Counted from the stretch's first letter, positions 24,814-33,893 are shown. The stretch: DNA of 64,000 nt from Erysipelotrichaceae bacterium (GCA_030694975.1 JAUYTU010000018.1:62001-126000); one strand, 5' to 3'. The notes: generated by a model not told the origin, from the letters alone. Numbers and translations are program-made.

Positions 24814-26622
24814 ATGGAACAAAAAAAAGATATTCCTTTACGCAGTGAGATACGTTTGGAAGATACGTGGAATCTGACGCCGATTTATGCGGATGATGCC
24901 GCTTGGGAAGCAGACTTTGCGGATGTGGATACCCGCGGAGTGAAAGCAGCTGATTTTCAAGGTCGTTTGGGTGAGAGTGCTCAAGTCCTGTTGGATGCCA
25001 TCAAATTTCAAGAAGATATTTTTTATAAGGTGGGTTTGCTTTATGTTTATGCCCATTTGAATTTTGATACCGATACAACCCATGATCATTATCAGGGAAT
25101 GTTTAGTCGGATTGAAAGTCTTTATGCAAAGACCGGTGCGGCTTTCTCTTATGTTCGTTCGGAACTGATGGAGATTGATGAGTCTGTGATTTGGGGATTT
25201 GTTGAGGAAAAAGCAGAACTGAAAATCTACAAGCATGAATTTGAGCAGATGTTTGCCAAGCGTGCTTACATACTGTCTGATAAAGAAGAGCGCATCTTAG
25301 CGGAGGGCAGTGAAGTGTTCTCAGCACCATCAACGATTTTTGGAATGTTGAACAATGCAGATTTGAAGTTGCCGTTGGTCAAGGGTGAAGATGGTGAAGA
25401 TACTCAACTTTCCCATGGCCGTTATGCACTGTTTTTAGAATCGCGTATCCGTGAGATCCGTCGTGGCGCATTTATGGGTATGTATCATACGTATCGTGAT
25501 TTGAAGAATACCTTCGCTTCGACGTTGAGCAGTATGATCAAAGCTCATAATTTCAATGCCCGTATTCGTGGCTATGAATCGGCGCGTCATGCGGCACTCT
25601 TTGCCAATGCGATACCGGAATCGGTGTATGATTCTTTAGTTGAGGCCGTGAATTCACGATTGGACTTGATGCATCGTTATGTTGAATTACGTAAGCATAT
25701 ACTCAAGCTGGATGATATTGCGATGTATGATTTGTATACGCCGTTGGTTGAGGAAATCGATGTGAAGTTCACGTATGAAGATGCTAAGTCATTGATTTTG
25801 GAAGGTTTGGCGGTGTTAGGTGAGGAGTATCAGGCGATTTTGAAGGAAGCCTTTGAATCGCGTTGGATTGATATCAATGAAAACAAGGGCAAGCGCAGCG
25901 GTGCTTATTCCTCCGGAACTTATGGGACTTCACCGTATATCCTAATGAACTGGCAAGACAACATTGACAATGTATTTACCTTGGCTCATGAACTTGGTCA
26001 CAGTGTTCACAGTTATATGACACGCAAATATCAGCCGTTTGTTTATGGTGATTATTCGATTTTCTTGGCGGAAGTCGCTTCGACGACCAATGAGATCTTA
26101 TTGACGGATTTCATGTTAAAGAAGTTCGAAGATCCGAAAATTAAAGCGTATCTGATTAATCATTATTTGGATGGCTTTAAGGGTACGGTTTTCCGTCAGA
26201 CTCAATTTGCGCAGTTTGAGCATTTGATTCATGATGCTCAACAAAACGGCACGGCTCTGACTGCTGATTTCTTTACGAAGAACTACTTTGAGCTTAATAA
26301 GAAGTATTATGGCGAACAGATGACCTATGATGAGGAGATCGGCTTTGAATGGGCTCGTATCCCGCATTTTTACTATAATTATTATGTGTATCAATATGCG
26401 ACCGGTTTCTCGGCGGCTTCGGCGTTGAGTGCGAAGATCCTCAATGAAGGTCCGGAAGCAATTGAAGCTTATTTGAATTATCTGAAGTCGGGTAGCAGTG
26501 ATGTGCCGATTGAAGTGTTGAAGAAGGCTGGTGTCGATATGACGAGCAATCAGGCGACCAAAGATGCACTGGGGGTGTTTGAGGATCGTTTGAAACAATT
26601 GGAAGAAATCTTGTTGAAATAG
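24814..26622 (+). CDS. pepF: Oligoendopeptidase F (M3B zinc metallopeptidase)
   Basis: A 602-residue cytosolic metallopeptidase of full family length. The zinc motif is LAHELGHSVHSYM near residue 392 (HExxH), with the downstream metal Glu in FLAEVASTTNEILL about 25 residues on. The substrate-binding Tyr/His region is ARIPHFYYNYYVYQYATGF near 515. PepF cleaves peptides of about 7-17 residues and helps in peptide use and turnover of secreted peptides. It is a single-gene unit with its own promoter and terminator. Confidence 0.95.
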   Translation: MEQKKDIPLRSEIRLEDTWNLTPIYADDAAWEADFADVDTRGVKAADFQGRLGESAQVLLDAIKFQEDIFYKVGLLYVYAHLNFDTDTTHDHYQGMFSRIESLYAKTGAAFSYVRSELMEIDESVIWGFVEEKAELKIYKHEFEQMFAKRAYILSDKEERILAEGSEVFSAPSTIFGMLNNADLKLPLVKGEDGEDTQLSHGRYALFLESRIREIRRGAFMGMYHTYRDLKNTFASTLSSMIKAHNFNARIRGYESARHAALFANAIPESVYDSLVEAVNSRLDLMHRYVELRKHILKLDDIAMYDLYTPLVEEIDVKFTYEDAKSLILEGLAVLGEEYQAILKEAFESRWIDINENKGKRSGAYSSGTYGTSPYILMNWQDNIDNVFTLAHELGHSVHSYMTRKYQPFVYGDYSIFLAEVASTTNEILLTDFMLKKFEDPKIKAYLINHYLDGFKGTVFRQTQFAQFEHLIHDAQQNGTALTADFFTKNYFELNKKYYGEQMTYDEEIGFEWARIPHFYYNYYVYQYATGFSAASALSAKILNEGPEAIEAYLNYLKSGSSDVPIEVLKKAGVDMTSNQATKDALGVFEDRLKQLEEILLK

Positions 26623-26644
26623 GCGCACTGCGCCTTTTCTTTTG
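26621..26644 (+). terminator. Terminator after pepF
   Basis: AGGCGC and GCGCCT pair around a 3-nt loop, followed by TTTTCTTTT. Confidence 0.82.
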
Positions 26645-26657
26645 TTGCAAAATCGCC

Positions 26658-26694
26658 TTGACTTTGATAAAGTGAAATTGGATACAGAATCCAA
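26658..26694 (+). promoter_or_regulatory. Possible promoter and inverted repeat before citXG
   Basis: TTGACT (26658-26663) is a good -35, but the box 17 bp later (GATACA) is weak. An inverted repeat, TTGGAT and ATCCAA (26678-26694), overlaps it. A weak -10 with an overlapping palindrome fits a regulated promoter, perhaps a site for the GntR protein encoded at 30510. Confidence 0.4.
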
Positions 26695-26704
26695 AAAGGT
26701 AACT

Positions 26705-27970
26705 ATGAGTAAGCTTCTTGAGGAACGTGAGTTTCGTGCCAGTTTTCAAAAGCAGATCTGCGCAGAATATCCTTTTCCCTTGGTTATAATCAAGGCCAAT
26801 ATGCTAGGCGAGGATAAGCGCAGTCTGATTCAGACCATCGTGGTTTGCGAGGGTTATTTTGCGTTGAAGAAGTTAAATTTGAAGAATATATTAACTACGT
26901 ATACCCTCGAAGGTCTAATTTTCTATATAAGTATTGATTTACCCATTGAACAGCTAAAGCGAATTTGTGTGGATATCGAAGAAAACCATCCGTTGGGAAG
27001 GTTGATGGATATTGATGTAATGACTGTCCATTTTCAAATTTCAAGAAGAGATTTGAACTTGGATTCACGAAGTTGTTTCTTATGTGATGAGGTTGCTTAT
27101 GTCTGTGTGCGTGAACAAACGCATTCAATCTCAGATATTGAAACGTACATTATCGATACATTTAAAAAATATCTACGAACAAACATTAACCATAAGCGCT
27201 GGCAGCGGTTGATTCAGACTGCGTTAATCGGAGAGTTGATAAAGCCGTTGGGATACGGTTGTGTAACATTGGGTGATCAAGGCAGTCATAAGGATATGGA
27301 TGCTTTGTTGTTTATCGATAGTGCGCGAATTGTGAGTGAAGAAATCTCGAAAGCACATCCATTCTCAGAAAATTTTGATCAGCTTCGTGAAGTTGGGAAA
27401 ATCGCAGAAAAGAGAATGTTCGAGATGACTCGTGGTGTCAATACTCATAAAGGCGCTATCTTTCTGCTATTGCTGGTGATGGCGGGTTTACAACATCCCG
27501 ATCCAGTGAGTCATATCTCTTTCTTATCTGAGGACATACTCTCTGATTTTGAGGGTGATGATGGAAGTCATGGCATGCGCTTATATAAAGAACATGGCAT
27601 TACCGGGATCCGTGGTTTAGCCAAAGAAGGGTTTTCTGATCTATTTACCAGAACTTACCCATATTATCGTTCACATTCCATCGATGAAACCTTTTTATGG
27701 CTCATCGGTGAAAATCCGGATACAACGCTGATGTATCGGGGCGGACAATCGTTGTATAATGAGTGTAGAGAAAAAGCGAAGCAGATTGAAAATGTTGATG
27801 ATCGGATTGAGTTTGACCGCTGGATGAAAATTCAAGGTCTGAGTCCCGGTGGCAGTGCGGATATGTTAAGTGCAATCTTATTGATCGATTGTTATTGGTG
27901 GATTATGGAGGAAACAAATGATGAACCGACCCACAAAAACCGGTATCGCCGGTACCTTGGAATCGAATGA
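26705..27970 (+). CDS. citXG: Fused CitX-CitG: citrate lyase holo-ACP synthase and prosthetic-group precursor synthase
   Basis: A 421-residue fusion. Residues 1 to about 150 are CitX, which attaches the phosphoribosyl-dephospho-CoA group to CitD (LLEEREFRASFQKQ and DIDVMTVHFQISRRDL are recognisable). The rest is CitG, which makes the triphosphoribosyl-dephospho-CoA precursor from ATP and dephospho-CoA (TRGVNTHKGAIF, EGDDGSHGMRLYKEHGITG and SPGGSADMLSA segments). CitXG fusions are known, for example in Haemophilus. I start at the ATG at 26705, which has AAAAGGT upstream; the frame's earlier Met lies in the preceding terminator. Its 3' end overlaps citD by 53 nt. Confidence 0.93.
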   Translation: MSKLLEEREFRASFQKQICAEYPFPLVIIKANMLGEDKRSLIQTIVVCEGYFALKKLNLKNILTTYTLEGLIFYISIDLPIEQLKRICVDIEENHPLGRLMDIDVMTVHFQISRRDLNLDSRSCFLCDEVAYVCVREQTHSISDIETYIIDTFKKYLRTNINHKRWQRLIQTALIGELIKPLGYGCVTLGDQGSHKDMDALLFIDSARIVSEEISKAHPFSENFDQLREVGKIAEKRMFEMTRGVNTHKGAIFLLLLVMAGLQHPDPVSHISFLSEDILSDFEGDDGSHGMRLYKEHGITGIRGLAKEGFSDLFTRTYPYYRSHSIDETFLWLIGENPDTTLMYRGGQSLYNECREKAKQIENVDDRIEFDRWMKIQGLSPGGSADMLSAILLIDCYWWIMEETNDEPTHKNRYRRYLGIE

Positions 27971-28187
27971 CTGTCAAGTCACTGTCGAACCAACCAACGA
28001 TGATTCTTTGGTTATTCAGATTGAAAGTGTCGTGAAAGCACGTTTTGGCAAGCAAATCGAAATGGCTGTGATGGACACATGTAAGCAACTCGAACTTGTG
28101 GGAGCTACTGTCTTTGTCGATGATAAAGGTGCGCTTGATTTTACAATCAAAGCACGCGTAGAAACGGCGGTGAAGCGCAGCTTATGA
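27918..28187 (+). CDS. citD: Citrate lyase acyl carrier protein (gamma subunit)
   Basis: An 89-residue carrier of the citrate lyase complex. The prosthetic-group Ser is S16 in TKTGIAGTLESNDCQVTV; the family motif is G-T-x-E-S-S/N-D. It lacks the DSL motif of fatty-acid ACP. The start has GGAGG six bases upstream; a second Met directly follows, so the start could be one codon later. It overlaps citXG (53 nt) and citE (4 nt). Confidence 0.95.
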   Translation: MMNRPTKTGIAGTLESNDCQVTVEPTNDDSLVIQIESVVKARFGKQIEMAVMDTCKQLELVGATVFVDDKGALDFTIKARVETAVKRSL

Positions 28188-29035
28188 GTATTCGCTCTGC
28201 TCTTTTTGTGCCCGGCAATTCCGCGGCTATGGTCTTAAGTTCGCCGATATTGGATGCGGATGCGATCATTTTGGATTGTGAAGATGCCATTGCGATGGCT
28301 TCGAAGGATAGTGCATCTCTTTTAATAAAACATACGCTCATGCAATTACCGCGACGTCAGAAAGAATTCTGGGTTCGGATCAATCCGTTGGGCAGTGATT
28401 TTTTTGTAGATGATTTAAACAATATATTGCCATCACTACCTGATGCGCTGTTGATCCCGAAAGCGGATGGGGATAATTGGGATGAAATCATTGCTTCGAT
28501 TGAGAAAGTGGAGAATAAATTTGATCTTATTCCTGTAGATTTGATTGCGCTGATCGAAAGTGCGAAGGGCGTAATGACTTGTGAGAAACTTGCACGTCAT
28601 CCGCGTACAAAGGGGTTTTTGTTGGGTGGGGAAGACTTTGCTTCAGATATGGGTATTGCCCGTCGTGAGGATAATAGGGAGTTGCTCTTTTCGAGATATC
28701 AGGTCGTGACGTGGGCAAAAGCGTTTAAATTGCTTTGCTTGGACACACCGTACACCGACATCGACAATCTCGAGGGATTTAAGTTGGATTGCGAATTTTC
28801 TGCGTCCATCGGTTTTGACGGTAAGGCGTGTATTCATCCGCTTCAGGCAGAAGTGGCAAATGTTGTATATTCGGTCAGCGATGATCAAATCAGGTGGGCG
28901 AAAGAAGTGTTGGATGAAACCAAGAAGCAAAGTGTCGGTGTGTTTTCTTTTAAGGGAAAGATGATCGATCGACCCGTTATTATGAGAGCGGAGCAGACCA
29001 TTGAAAAAGCGAAGAAATGGGGGTTGTTGCGATGA
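28184..29035 (+). CDS. citE: Citrate lyase subunit beta (citryl-ACP lyase)
   Basis: A 283-residue TIM-barrel subunit that splits citryl-ACP into oxaloacetate and acetyl-ACP. Visible motifs: SALFVPGNS at the N-terminus, DAIILDCEDAI (Mg-binding Asp/Glu, about 24-34), the Arg in FWVRINPL, LIALIESAKGV, GGEDFASDMG and KACIHPLQ near 218. Overlaps both neighbours by 4 nt. Confidence 0.96.
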   Translation: MSIRSALFVPGNSAAMVLSSPILDADAIILDCEDAIAMASKDSASLLIKHTLMQLPRRQKEFWVRINPLGSDFFVDDLNNILPSLPDALLIPKADGDNWDEIIASIEKVENKFDLIPVDLIALIESAKGVMTCEKLARHPRTKGFLLGGEDFASDMGIARREDNRELLFSRYQVVTWAKAFKLLCLDTPYTDIDNLEGFKLDCEFSASIGFDGKACIHPLQAEVANVVYSVSDDQIRWAKEVLDETKKQSVGVFSFKGKMIDRPVIMRAEQTIEKAKKWGLLR

Positions 29036-30531
29036 GATATGAACCGAAATTACCCTATCAATATATTGAAAGTTATGAGCCGCGGACGTATCAGGAGAAT
29101 AAGACTTCACGAGTGAATCACGAAGTCAGAAAAGTTGAAGATATGGATCAGCTCTTTGATATGATTCAATTGAAAGATGGCATGACGATATCCTTCCATC
29201 ATCATTTGCGCAACGGCGATGCGGTGATGAATCTGATTATGGATGAGATTATCAAACGAAATCTCAGAGATATCACCGTGGCCGCATCGTCGGTGTTTCC
29301 CATCCATACATCCTTGGCTACGGCCATCGAACGTGGTGTTGTAACACAAGTCGTGGCAGCCTATATGTCCGGTGCAGTGGCGGATGTGGTGAGTAAAGGG
29401 AAGTGTCTTTATCCATGCGTCATGCAGACCCATGGCGGTAGAGCGTTGAGTATTGAATCCGGTAAACTGAAGATCGATGTGGCATTTATTGCTTCTCCGG
29501 CGATGGATAAGTCCGGCAATATCAGCGGACGTCAGGGTAAGGCAGCGTGTGGATCGTTGGGTTATGCGATTGCGGATGCCCATTATGCGGAGATGGTTGT
29601 GGCGATTACGGATACGATTGAGCCGTTGAATGCTTTCGATATACCGAAAGAATGTGTGGATGTGATGCTTCACGTGGATTCTATTGGGGATCCAAAGGGG
29701 ATTGTTTCCGGGACGACGCGTATAACCAAAGATCCGGTCGGATTAGCCATTGCTAAGCGCACCATTGAATTGATGGATGCGGTTGGATATATCAAAGACG
29801 GTTTGAGCTTTCAGACGGGTGCCGGAGGGATTTCGTTGGCGGTTGCGGCTCAGTTGCATCAGAAGTTAAGTCAAAATAAAATCAAGGGTTCATTTGCTTC
29901 CGGAGGTATTACCGGTTATCTTGTTGATATGTTTGAGGAAGGTCTGTTTGAGAAGTTATACGATGTGCAATGCTTTGATTTAGCTGCAGTTGCTTCGATT
30001 CAAAAGAATGAGAATCATTTTGCGATCAGTGCATCCCAATATGGCAATCCCTATAATCCAAAGAACATTGTTGATCAATTGGATGTGGTGATTCTAGGTG
30101 CATCGGAAATCGACTTGAATTTTAATGTCAATGTGACGACCGGCTTTGATCATCGGATCTTGGGTGGTTCTGGCGGACATGCGGATACGGCCTTCGGCAG
30201 TAAGTTTGCGATCATCGTATCTAAATTGGTGAGTTCGCGGATTTCGGTGGTGGTTGATCAGGTGACGACGATTACAACGCCGGGTCAAACGATAGATGCC
30301 TTAGTGACGGATTATGGCATTGCTATTCATCCGCGTCATAGTGAACTAATTGAGCAATTGAAAAAAACCACGCGGTTATCGGTGGTTTCGATGAAGGAAT
30401 TGTTGGATACGGCCAATGAGTTGTGCGGTTTACCACAGTCTGTGTTGCCACAAGAGAAAATCGTGGCACTGATGGAGTACCGGGATCTGAGTGTGATTGA
30501 TGTGATCCGTCAGAGTGAGATTCCGTTGTAA
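29032..30531 (+). CDS. citF: Citrate lyase subunit alpha (citrate:acetyl-ACP transferase)
   Basis: A 499-residue CoA-transferase-like subunit that exchanges citrate for acetate on the acyl carrier. HHHLRNGDAVMNL near residue 62 and FQTGAGGISLAVAAQ near 263 mark the family. The start is the ATG at 29032, overlapping the citE stop; the earlier Met in the frame lies inside citE. Its last 22 bases overlap the 3' end of the convergent GntR gene. Confidence 0.96.
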   Translation: MRYEPKLPYQYIESYEPRTYQENKTSRVNHEVRKVEDMDQLFDMIQLKDGMTISFHHHLRNGDAVMNLIMDEIIKRNLRDITVAASSVFPIHTSLATAIERGVVTQVVAAYMSGAVADVVSKGKCLYPCVMQTHGGRALSIESGKLKIDVAFIASPAMDKSGNISGRQGKAACGSLGYAIADAHYAEMVVAITDTIEPLNAFDIPKECVDVMLHVDSIGDPKGIVSGTTRITKDPVGLAIAKRTIELMDAVGYIKDGLSFQTGAGGISLAVAAQLHQKLSQNKIKGSFASGGITGYLVDMFEEGLFEKLYDVQCFDLAAVASIQKNENHFAISASQYGNPYNPKNIVDQLDVVILGASEIDLNFNVNVTTGFDHRILGGSGGHADTAFGSKFAIIVSKLVSSRISVVVDQVTTITTPGQTIDALVTDYGIAIHPRHSELIEQLKKTTRLSVVSMKELLDTANELCGLPQSVLPQEKIVALMEYRDLSVIDVIRQSEIPL

Positions 30532-31169
30532 AGTTTATCGAAATGTTCAATGATGGCATCACGAGATGAGATGATGTGTTCACTGACCAATTCGATGATT
30601 TTGATTTCATCTCTAGCATTCATCGCTTCAAGAAGTTTCTTATGATCGTCAATCGAACGTTGCATCGCTTCAGAGAAGTAGAGCAGAGTCAACGATGTGA
30701 TCCCTCGCCATAAGTAAGCACAGGTGGATTGCAAGGCCGCATTATCGGCCAATCGCCATATTTCGCGGTGGAATTCATCATTAAGTCTACTGTAACGATG
30801 GCGATCAATGGATTCATCCAAGGACTCGCTTTGGCCCAAGATATTTTGCATGGTCTTGTAATCCGTGCATTTGCGTGAAGCTTGTAACGTGATTTCAGTT
30901 TCAATGAGTATACGCGTATCAAAGTGGTCGGTTAAGGTTTTCTTGGACATCCCCAACACCAAGACGCGTTTGTTGGGAAGGATGGATATGAATCCTTCGG
31001 CTTCGAGCATAAAAAAGGCTTCACGGATCGGCATGCGCGATACCTGATATCTTGTCGCAATGGTTTCTTGGCGAATTTGTTCGCCGATGGCCAATTGACC
31101 CGTAAAAATTTCGTGTCTGAGTTTAAGGGCGACTTGGTCGCGTATCGAGGTTTGTTGTATTTCGAGCAT
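30510..31169 (-). CDS. GntR-family regulator, FCD (FadR-like) subfamily, probable citrate-gene regulator
   Basis: A 219-residue regulator. The winged HTH is at about residues 10-72 (GEQIRQETIATRYQVSRMPIREAFFMLEAEGF). The C-terminal FCD domain (about 80-205) has the metal/ligand residues in RLNDEFHREIWRLA and LWRGITSL. It sits between citF and the malic-enzyme gene, converging on the first and diverging from the second. CitO of Enterococcus faecalis, a GntR/FCD citrate-responsive regulator, has a comparable neighbourhood; the match in function here is inferred. Confidence 0.85.
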   Translation of the reverse strand: MLEIQQTSIRDQVALKLRHEIFTGQLAIGEQIRQETIATRYQVSRMPIREAFFMLEAEGFISILPNKRVLVLGMSKKTLTDHFDTRILIETEITLQASRKCTDYKTMQNILGQSESLDESIDRHRYSRLNDEFHREIWRLADNAALQSTCAYLWRGITSLTLLYFSEAMQRSIDDHKKLLEAMNARDEIKIIELVSEHIISSRDAIIEHFDKLYNGISL

Positions 31170-31191
31170 AGGTTTCCCGTCCTTATGTTTT

Positions 31192-31224
31192 ATTGTAACC
31201 TAGTGAGGTTGAGGTTTCAACCTC
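31192..31224 (-). promoter_or_regulatory. Promoter of the GntR gene with overlapping palindromes
   Basis: On the minus strand TTGAAA (31215-31220) and TACAAT (31192-31197) are 17 bp apart. GAGGTTGA and TCAACCTC (31205-31224, 4-bp centre) form an inverted repeat over the -35 box and spacer; AACCT and AGGTT (31197-31210) form a second, overlapping one. This is a likely operator controlling both the regulator and the divergent malic-enzyme gene. Confidence 0.7.
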
Positions 31225-31247
31225 GTGGTATAAAAGGAGAAAAAATT

Positions 31248-32423
31248 ATGTCAACTATTTATGAGCGTTCATTAGTTAAGCATATGGAGTGGAAGGGTAA
31301 GATTGAGACTCGTTTAAAAATGGAGGTCAATACTACGGATGATTTATCGTTGGCGTATTCACCGGGGGTGGCTCAGCCGTGTCGGGAAATCGCGAAAAAT
31401 AAAGAAGCCGTTTATGATTATACGTGGAAGGGCAATACGGTAGCCGTGGTTACCGATGGCACAGCGGTTTTAGGTTTGGGAGATATCGGTCCGGAAGCGG
31501 CGTTGCCGGTCATGGAGGGGAAGGCCCTTTTGTTTAAGAAGTTTGGCGGTGTCGATGCGATTCCGATTTGTTTGGATACCAAAGACCCTCAGGAAATTAT
31601 CAATATTGTCAAAGCCATGGCTCCGGGTTTTGGCGGATTTAACTTAGAAGATATTTCGGCCCCGCGCTGTGTAACCATTGAGCGGGCATTAATTGAACTG
31701 TTGGATGTGCCGGTCTTTCATGATGATCAGCACGGTACGGCGATTGTGGTTATTGCGGGATTAATTAATTCGTGCAAACTGATTGGCAAGCGTCCGGAAG
31801 ATTTGGTGGTTGTGGTGTCGGGTGCCGGTGCAGCGGGAAGTTCAATTGTGCGGATGTTGAATGCTTTTGGCGTTAAGGACATATTGGTATTCAATAGCCG
31901 AGGTGTGATTACCAAGGAAGATGATGCGAAATATGATTTCCTTCAAAAAGAAATCGCGCATATGTCCAATAAGGATCATCGCAGGGTCACATTGAAAGAA
32001 GCGATGGTGGACAGTGATGTATTTATCGGGGTGAGTGTTGCCAATATTCTGACTGCTGAGATGGTGGCTTCGATGAATAAGGATGCGATCGTGTTTGCGA
32101 TGGCCAATCCTGATCCGGAGATTCCTTACGATGATGCTAAGGCCGCCGGTGCTCGAATCGTCGGTACCGGTCGCAGTGATTTTCCGAATCAGGTGAACAA
32201 TGTGTTGGCGTTTCCGGGATTGTTTAAGGGAGCGTTGGCGGTTCGGGCTAAAAAGATCAGTGAGGAAATGAAGATGGCTGCGGCTGTCGGGATTGCCTCT
32301 CTGTTAAAAGAAGAGGAGTTGAATGATGATTATATCATTCCAAGTCCTTTTGATCCGCGGGTAGCGGATGCGGTTGCTCAAGCGGTCAGTGAGCAAGCCA
32401 TCAAGCAAAATCTGATTCGATAA
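31248..32423 (+). CDS. NAD(P)-dependent malic enzyme family protein (malate or oxaloacetate decarboxylase)
   Basis: A 391-residue short-form bacterial malic enzyme. [12 protein letters not shown] near residue 37, [14 protein letters not shown] near 70, the catalytic Lys in [16 protein letters not shown] near 91, metal residues in LEDISAPR and FHDDQHGTA, the Rossmann loop GAGAAGSS near 194 and FPGLFKGAL near 322 are all present. It oxidatively decarboxylates malate to pyruvate; members in citrate loci (CitM) act as soluble oxaloacetate decarboxylases, which would finish citrate breakdown here. AAAAGGAGA precedes the ATG at 31248. Confidence 0.93.
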   Translation: MSTIYERSLVKHMEWKGKIETRLKMEVNTTDDLSLAYSPGVAQPCREIAKNKEAVYDYTWKGNTVAVVTDGTAVLGLGDIGPEAALPVMEGKALLFKKFGGVDAIPICLDTKDPQEIINIVKAMAPGFGGFNLEDISAPRCVTIERALIELLDVPVFHDDQHGTAIVVIAGLINSCKLIGKRPEDLVVVVSGAGAAGSSIVRMLNAFGVKDILVFNSRGVITKEDDAKYDFLQKEIAHMSNKDHRRVTLKEAMVDSDVFIGVSVANILTAEMVASMNKDAIVFAMANPDPEIPYDDAKAAGARIVGTGRSDFPNQVNNVLAFPGLFKGALAVRAKKISEEMKMAAAVGIASLLKEEELNDDYIIPSPFDPRVADAVAQAVSEQAIKQNLIR

Positions 32424-32428
32424 AGCAC

Positions 32429-32456
32429 AAAAGGGCGTGAGCCCTTTTAGTTTTTC
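32429..32456 (+). terminator. Terminator after the malic-enzyme gene
   Basis: AAAAGGGC and GCCCTTTT pair around GTGA, followed by a T-rich stretch. It reaches into the 3' end of the convergent gene. Confidence 0.82.
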
Positions 32457-32983
32457 TTAAATAGTCCGTAAGCGATGACGCCCGTATAAAAGAACAGATA
32501 CGCTTGAAAAGCCGCCATCGTAAAGAGGTATTCGCCTTGATAGTTGGCGAAGATAATGAAGACAAAGCTGATGATCGTTAACAATCCGAAGGTCATCAGT
32601 TTGTTTCTCAGTTTTGACTTGTCTTCATTGATTTGAACACTAAGCCAACTGACGTTTTTGGCATCTTCGGCTTTAACGGTTACTTCGGGCAGTTTTTTGA
32701 GGAAATAAATCCGATACAAGACTTCGGATGCGACCAGTCCGCCGATAGCGGTCAATGCGGCGACCCACCAGTCAATGGACAGGACACTGAATCCGACGAT
32801 ATAAACAAACAATGCTAATAGAAAGCGAAGGGAAAAATTGCGTAGAAAGTTCAGATCTTTCTGTCCGATCTGATAGCCTTTTTTGGTAAAGCGGTCAACA
32901 TATACATAGCGTTTGCGCTTGTCTATAAATATGCTGAGCGTGGCAAGTGCGCGGGTTTGCTCCGGGGTTACGTTTTTTGTCAT
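32447..32983 (-). CDS. Small four-helix membrane protein of unknown function
   Basis: A 178-residue protein that I do not recognise. A polar N-terminal region of about 50 residues is followed by two hydrophobic helices (about 52-70 and 72-95), a charged stretch (about 100-125) and two more helices (about 128-148 and 152-172), with the tail GLFKKN. The ATG at 32983 has AAGGAG upstream; earlier in-frame Met codons have none. It has its own consensus promoter, divergent from the lipoprotein gene at 33074. Confidence 0.7.
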   Translation of the reverse strand: MTKNVTPEQTRALATLSIFIDKRKRYVYVDRFTKKGYQIGQKDLNFLRNFSLRFLLALFVYIVGFSVLSIDWWVAALTAIGGLVASEVLYRIYFLKKLPEVTVKAEDAKNVSWLSVQINEDKSKLRNKLMTFGLLTIISFVFIIFANYQGEYLFTMAAFQAYLFFYTGVIAYGLFKKN

Positions 32984-33008
32984 CTTCTTCTCCTTAAGTG
33001 ATGTAATC

Positions 33009-33037
33009 ATTATAACGAATATCCGTAAGTTGCTCAA
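33009..33037 (-). promoter_or_regulatory. Promoter of the small membrane protein gene
   Basis: On the minus strand TTGAGC (33032-33037) and a perfect TATAAT (33009-33014) are 17 bp apart. Confidence 0.82.
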
Positions 33038-33045
33038 TACAAATG

Positions 33046-33054
33046 TGATATACT
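33046..33054 (+). promoter_or_regulatory. Extended -10 of the lipoprotein gene at 33074
   Basis: TGATATACT is an extended -10 box 19 bp before the ATG. It lies just beyond the -35 box of the divergent promoter, so the two may interfere. Confidence 0.5.
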
Positions 33055-33073
33055 GAAGTCGGAGGTTATACCT

Positions 33074-33313
33074 ATGAAAAAAACACTATTACTAATACTT
33101 GCTTTTGTATTTATTTTATCTGGATGTAATGTTCAGATCATCGATACGACGTGGAAATATGATAAAGCTTATATCAATGTCGGAAACGAAACCATCATTT
33201 GTGAGGTCAGTTCTTGGAAGGACTATGAGAACAGCGATATGCTTCAAGTGCGCTGTAAGGATGGTCGCAGCTTTTTAGGTCACAGTTCGTCCATAATTCT
33301 TGTTGACGAATAA
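33074..33313 (+). CDS. Small lipoprotein of unknown function
   Basis: A 79-residue protein with a clear lipoprotein signal: charged MKKT, hydrophobic core, lipobox ILSGC with the modified Cys at 18. The mature part of about 60 residues has two more Cys (in TIICEV and QVRCKD) that could pair. A GGAGG ribosome binding site precedes the ATG. The next gene starts right after the stop. Function unknown. Confidence 0.75.
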   Translation: MKKTLLLILAFVFILSGCNVQIIDTTWKYDKAYINVGNETIICEVSSWKDYENSDMLQVRCKDGRSFLGHSSSIILVDE

Positions 33314-33314
33314 T

Positions 33315-33881
33315 ATGTATCTAGCGGTGGCTGATCAACAAATTGCGGTTAATATTGTGCGCCAGAAACGTAGAAGTCTGACCATTCAAGTCAAAAATGG
33401 TCAGATTTTTGTCATGGCGCCACTTTTGATGAGCGAACATACGATTCTTGGATATCTTGTCAAGAAAATGCGATGGATCAAAAACCGACTAGCTCAAGCT
33501 TCCTTGCCAGAGTTTGATTTTGATCAGGGTTATGTTTTTCTGTTTGGCGTTAAAACACCGATTTTGAAAAATCAGAAAAAGCTAGACATTGATTCGACCT
33601 ATTTGCTGGAGCGATGTATCTTCTGGCAGAATTATCTCAATCTTTATCCGAAGAAGGTCAATACCAAAATGATGATGCGTAGTTGGGGACGTTGCTCTGC
33701 TTCCGGTACGATTACGTTGAATGCACGTCTGGTCCATTATGATAAGCGATTTATCGATGCGGTAATCGTGCATGAATTGGTTCATCTCAATCATATGAAT
33801 CATTCGAAGTCTTTTAAGGAAGCGGTGGTTGAGGCACTTCCTGAATACAAAGTGTGGATTAAACTGAACCGACTTTCCTAA
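33315..33881 (+). CDS. YgjP-like (DUF45) metal-dependent hydrolase
   Basis: A 188-residue protein of the YgjP/DUF45 family. The zinc motif is VHELVHLNHMNHSKSF near residue 150 (HExxH plus a third His), after the conserved MRSWGRCSASGTITLN segment. E. coli YgjP has been described as a UTP pyrophosphatase, but the fold is zincin-like and the role is not settled. No clear ribosome binding site precedes the ATG at 33315; it lies one base after the lipoprotein stop, so translation is probably coupled. A TTG at 33300 in frame is an alternative start. Confidence 0.82.
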   Translation: MYLAVADQQIAVNIVRQKRRSLTIQVKNGQIFVMAPLLMSEHTILGYLVKKMRWIKNRLAQASLPEFDFDQGYVFLFGVKTPILKNQKKLDIDSTYLLERCIFWQNYLNLYPKKVNTKMMMRSWGRCSASGTITLNARLVHYDKRFIDAVIVHELVHLNHMNHSKSFKEAVVEALPEYKVWIKLNRLS

Positions 33882-33893
33882 CCTTAAGAAATA

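Noticed and set aside
30510-30531. Overlap of citF and the GntR gene as a sign of a sequencing error
   Set aside because: Both ends have proper stops and both proteins have family-typical C-termini; a 22-bp convergent overlap is normal.
31229-31234. TATAAA as -10 box of the malic-enzyme gene
   Set aside because: Transcription from it would begin after the ribosome binding site and it has no -35 at a proper distance.
31068-31247. Longer N-terminus for the malic enzyme
   Set aside because: It would run through the GntR gene and the operator; family length and the AAAAGGAGA site fit the ATG at 31248.
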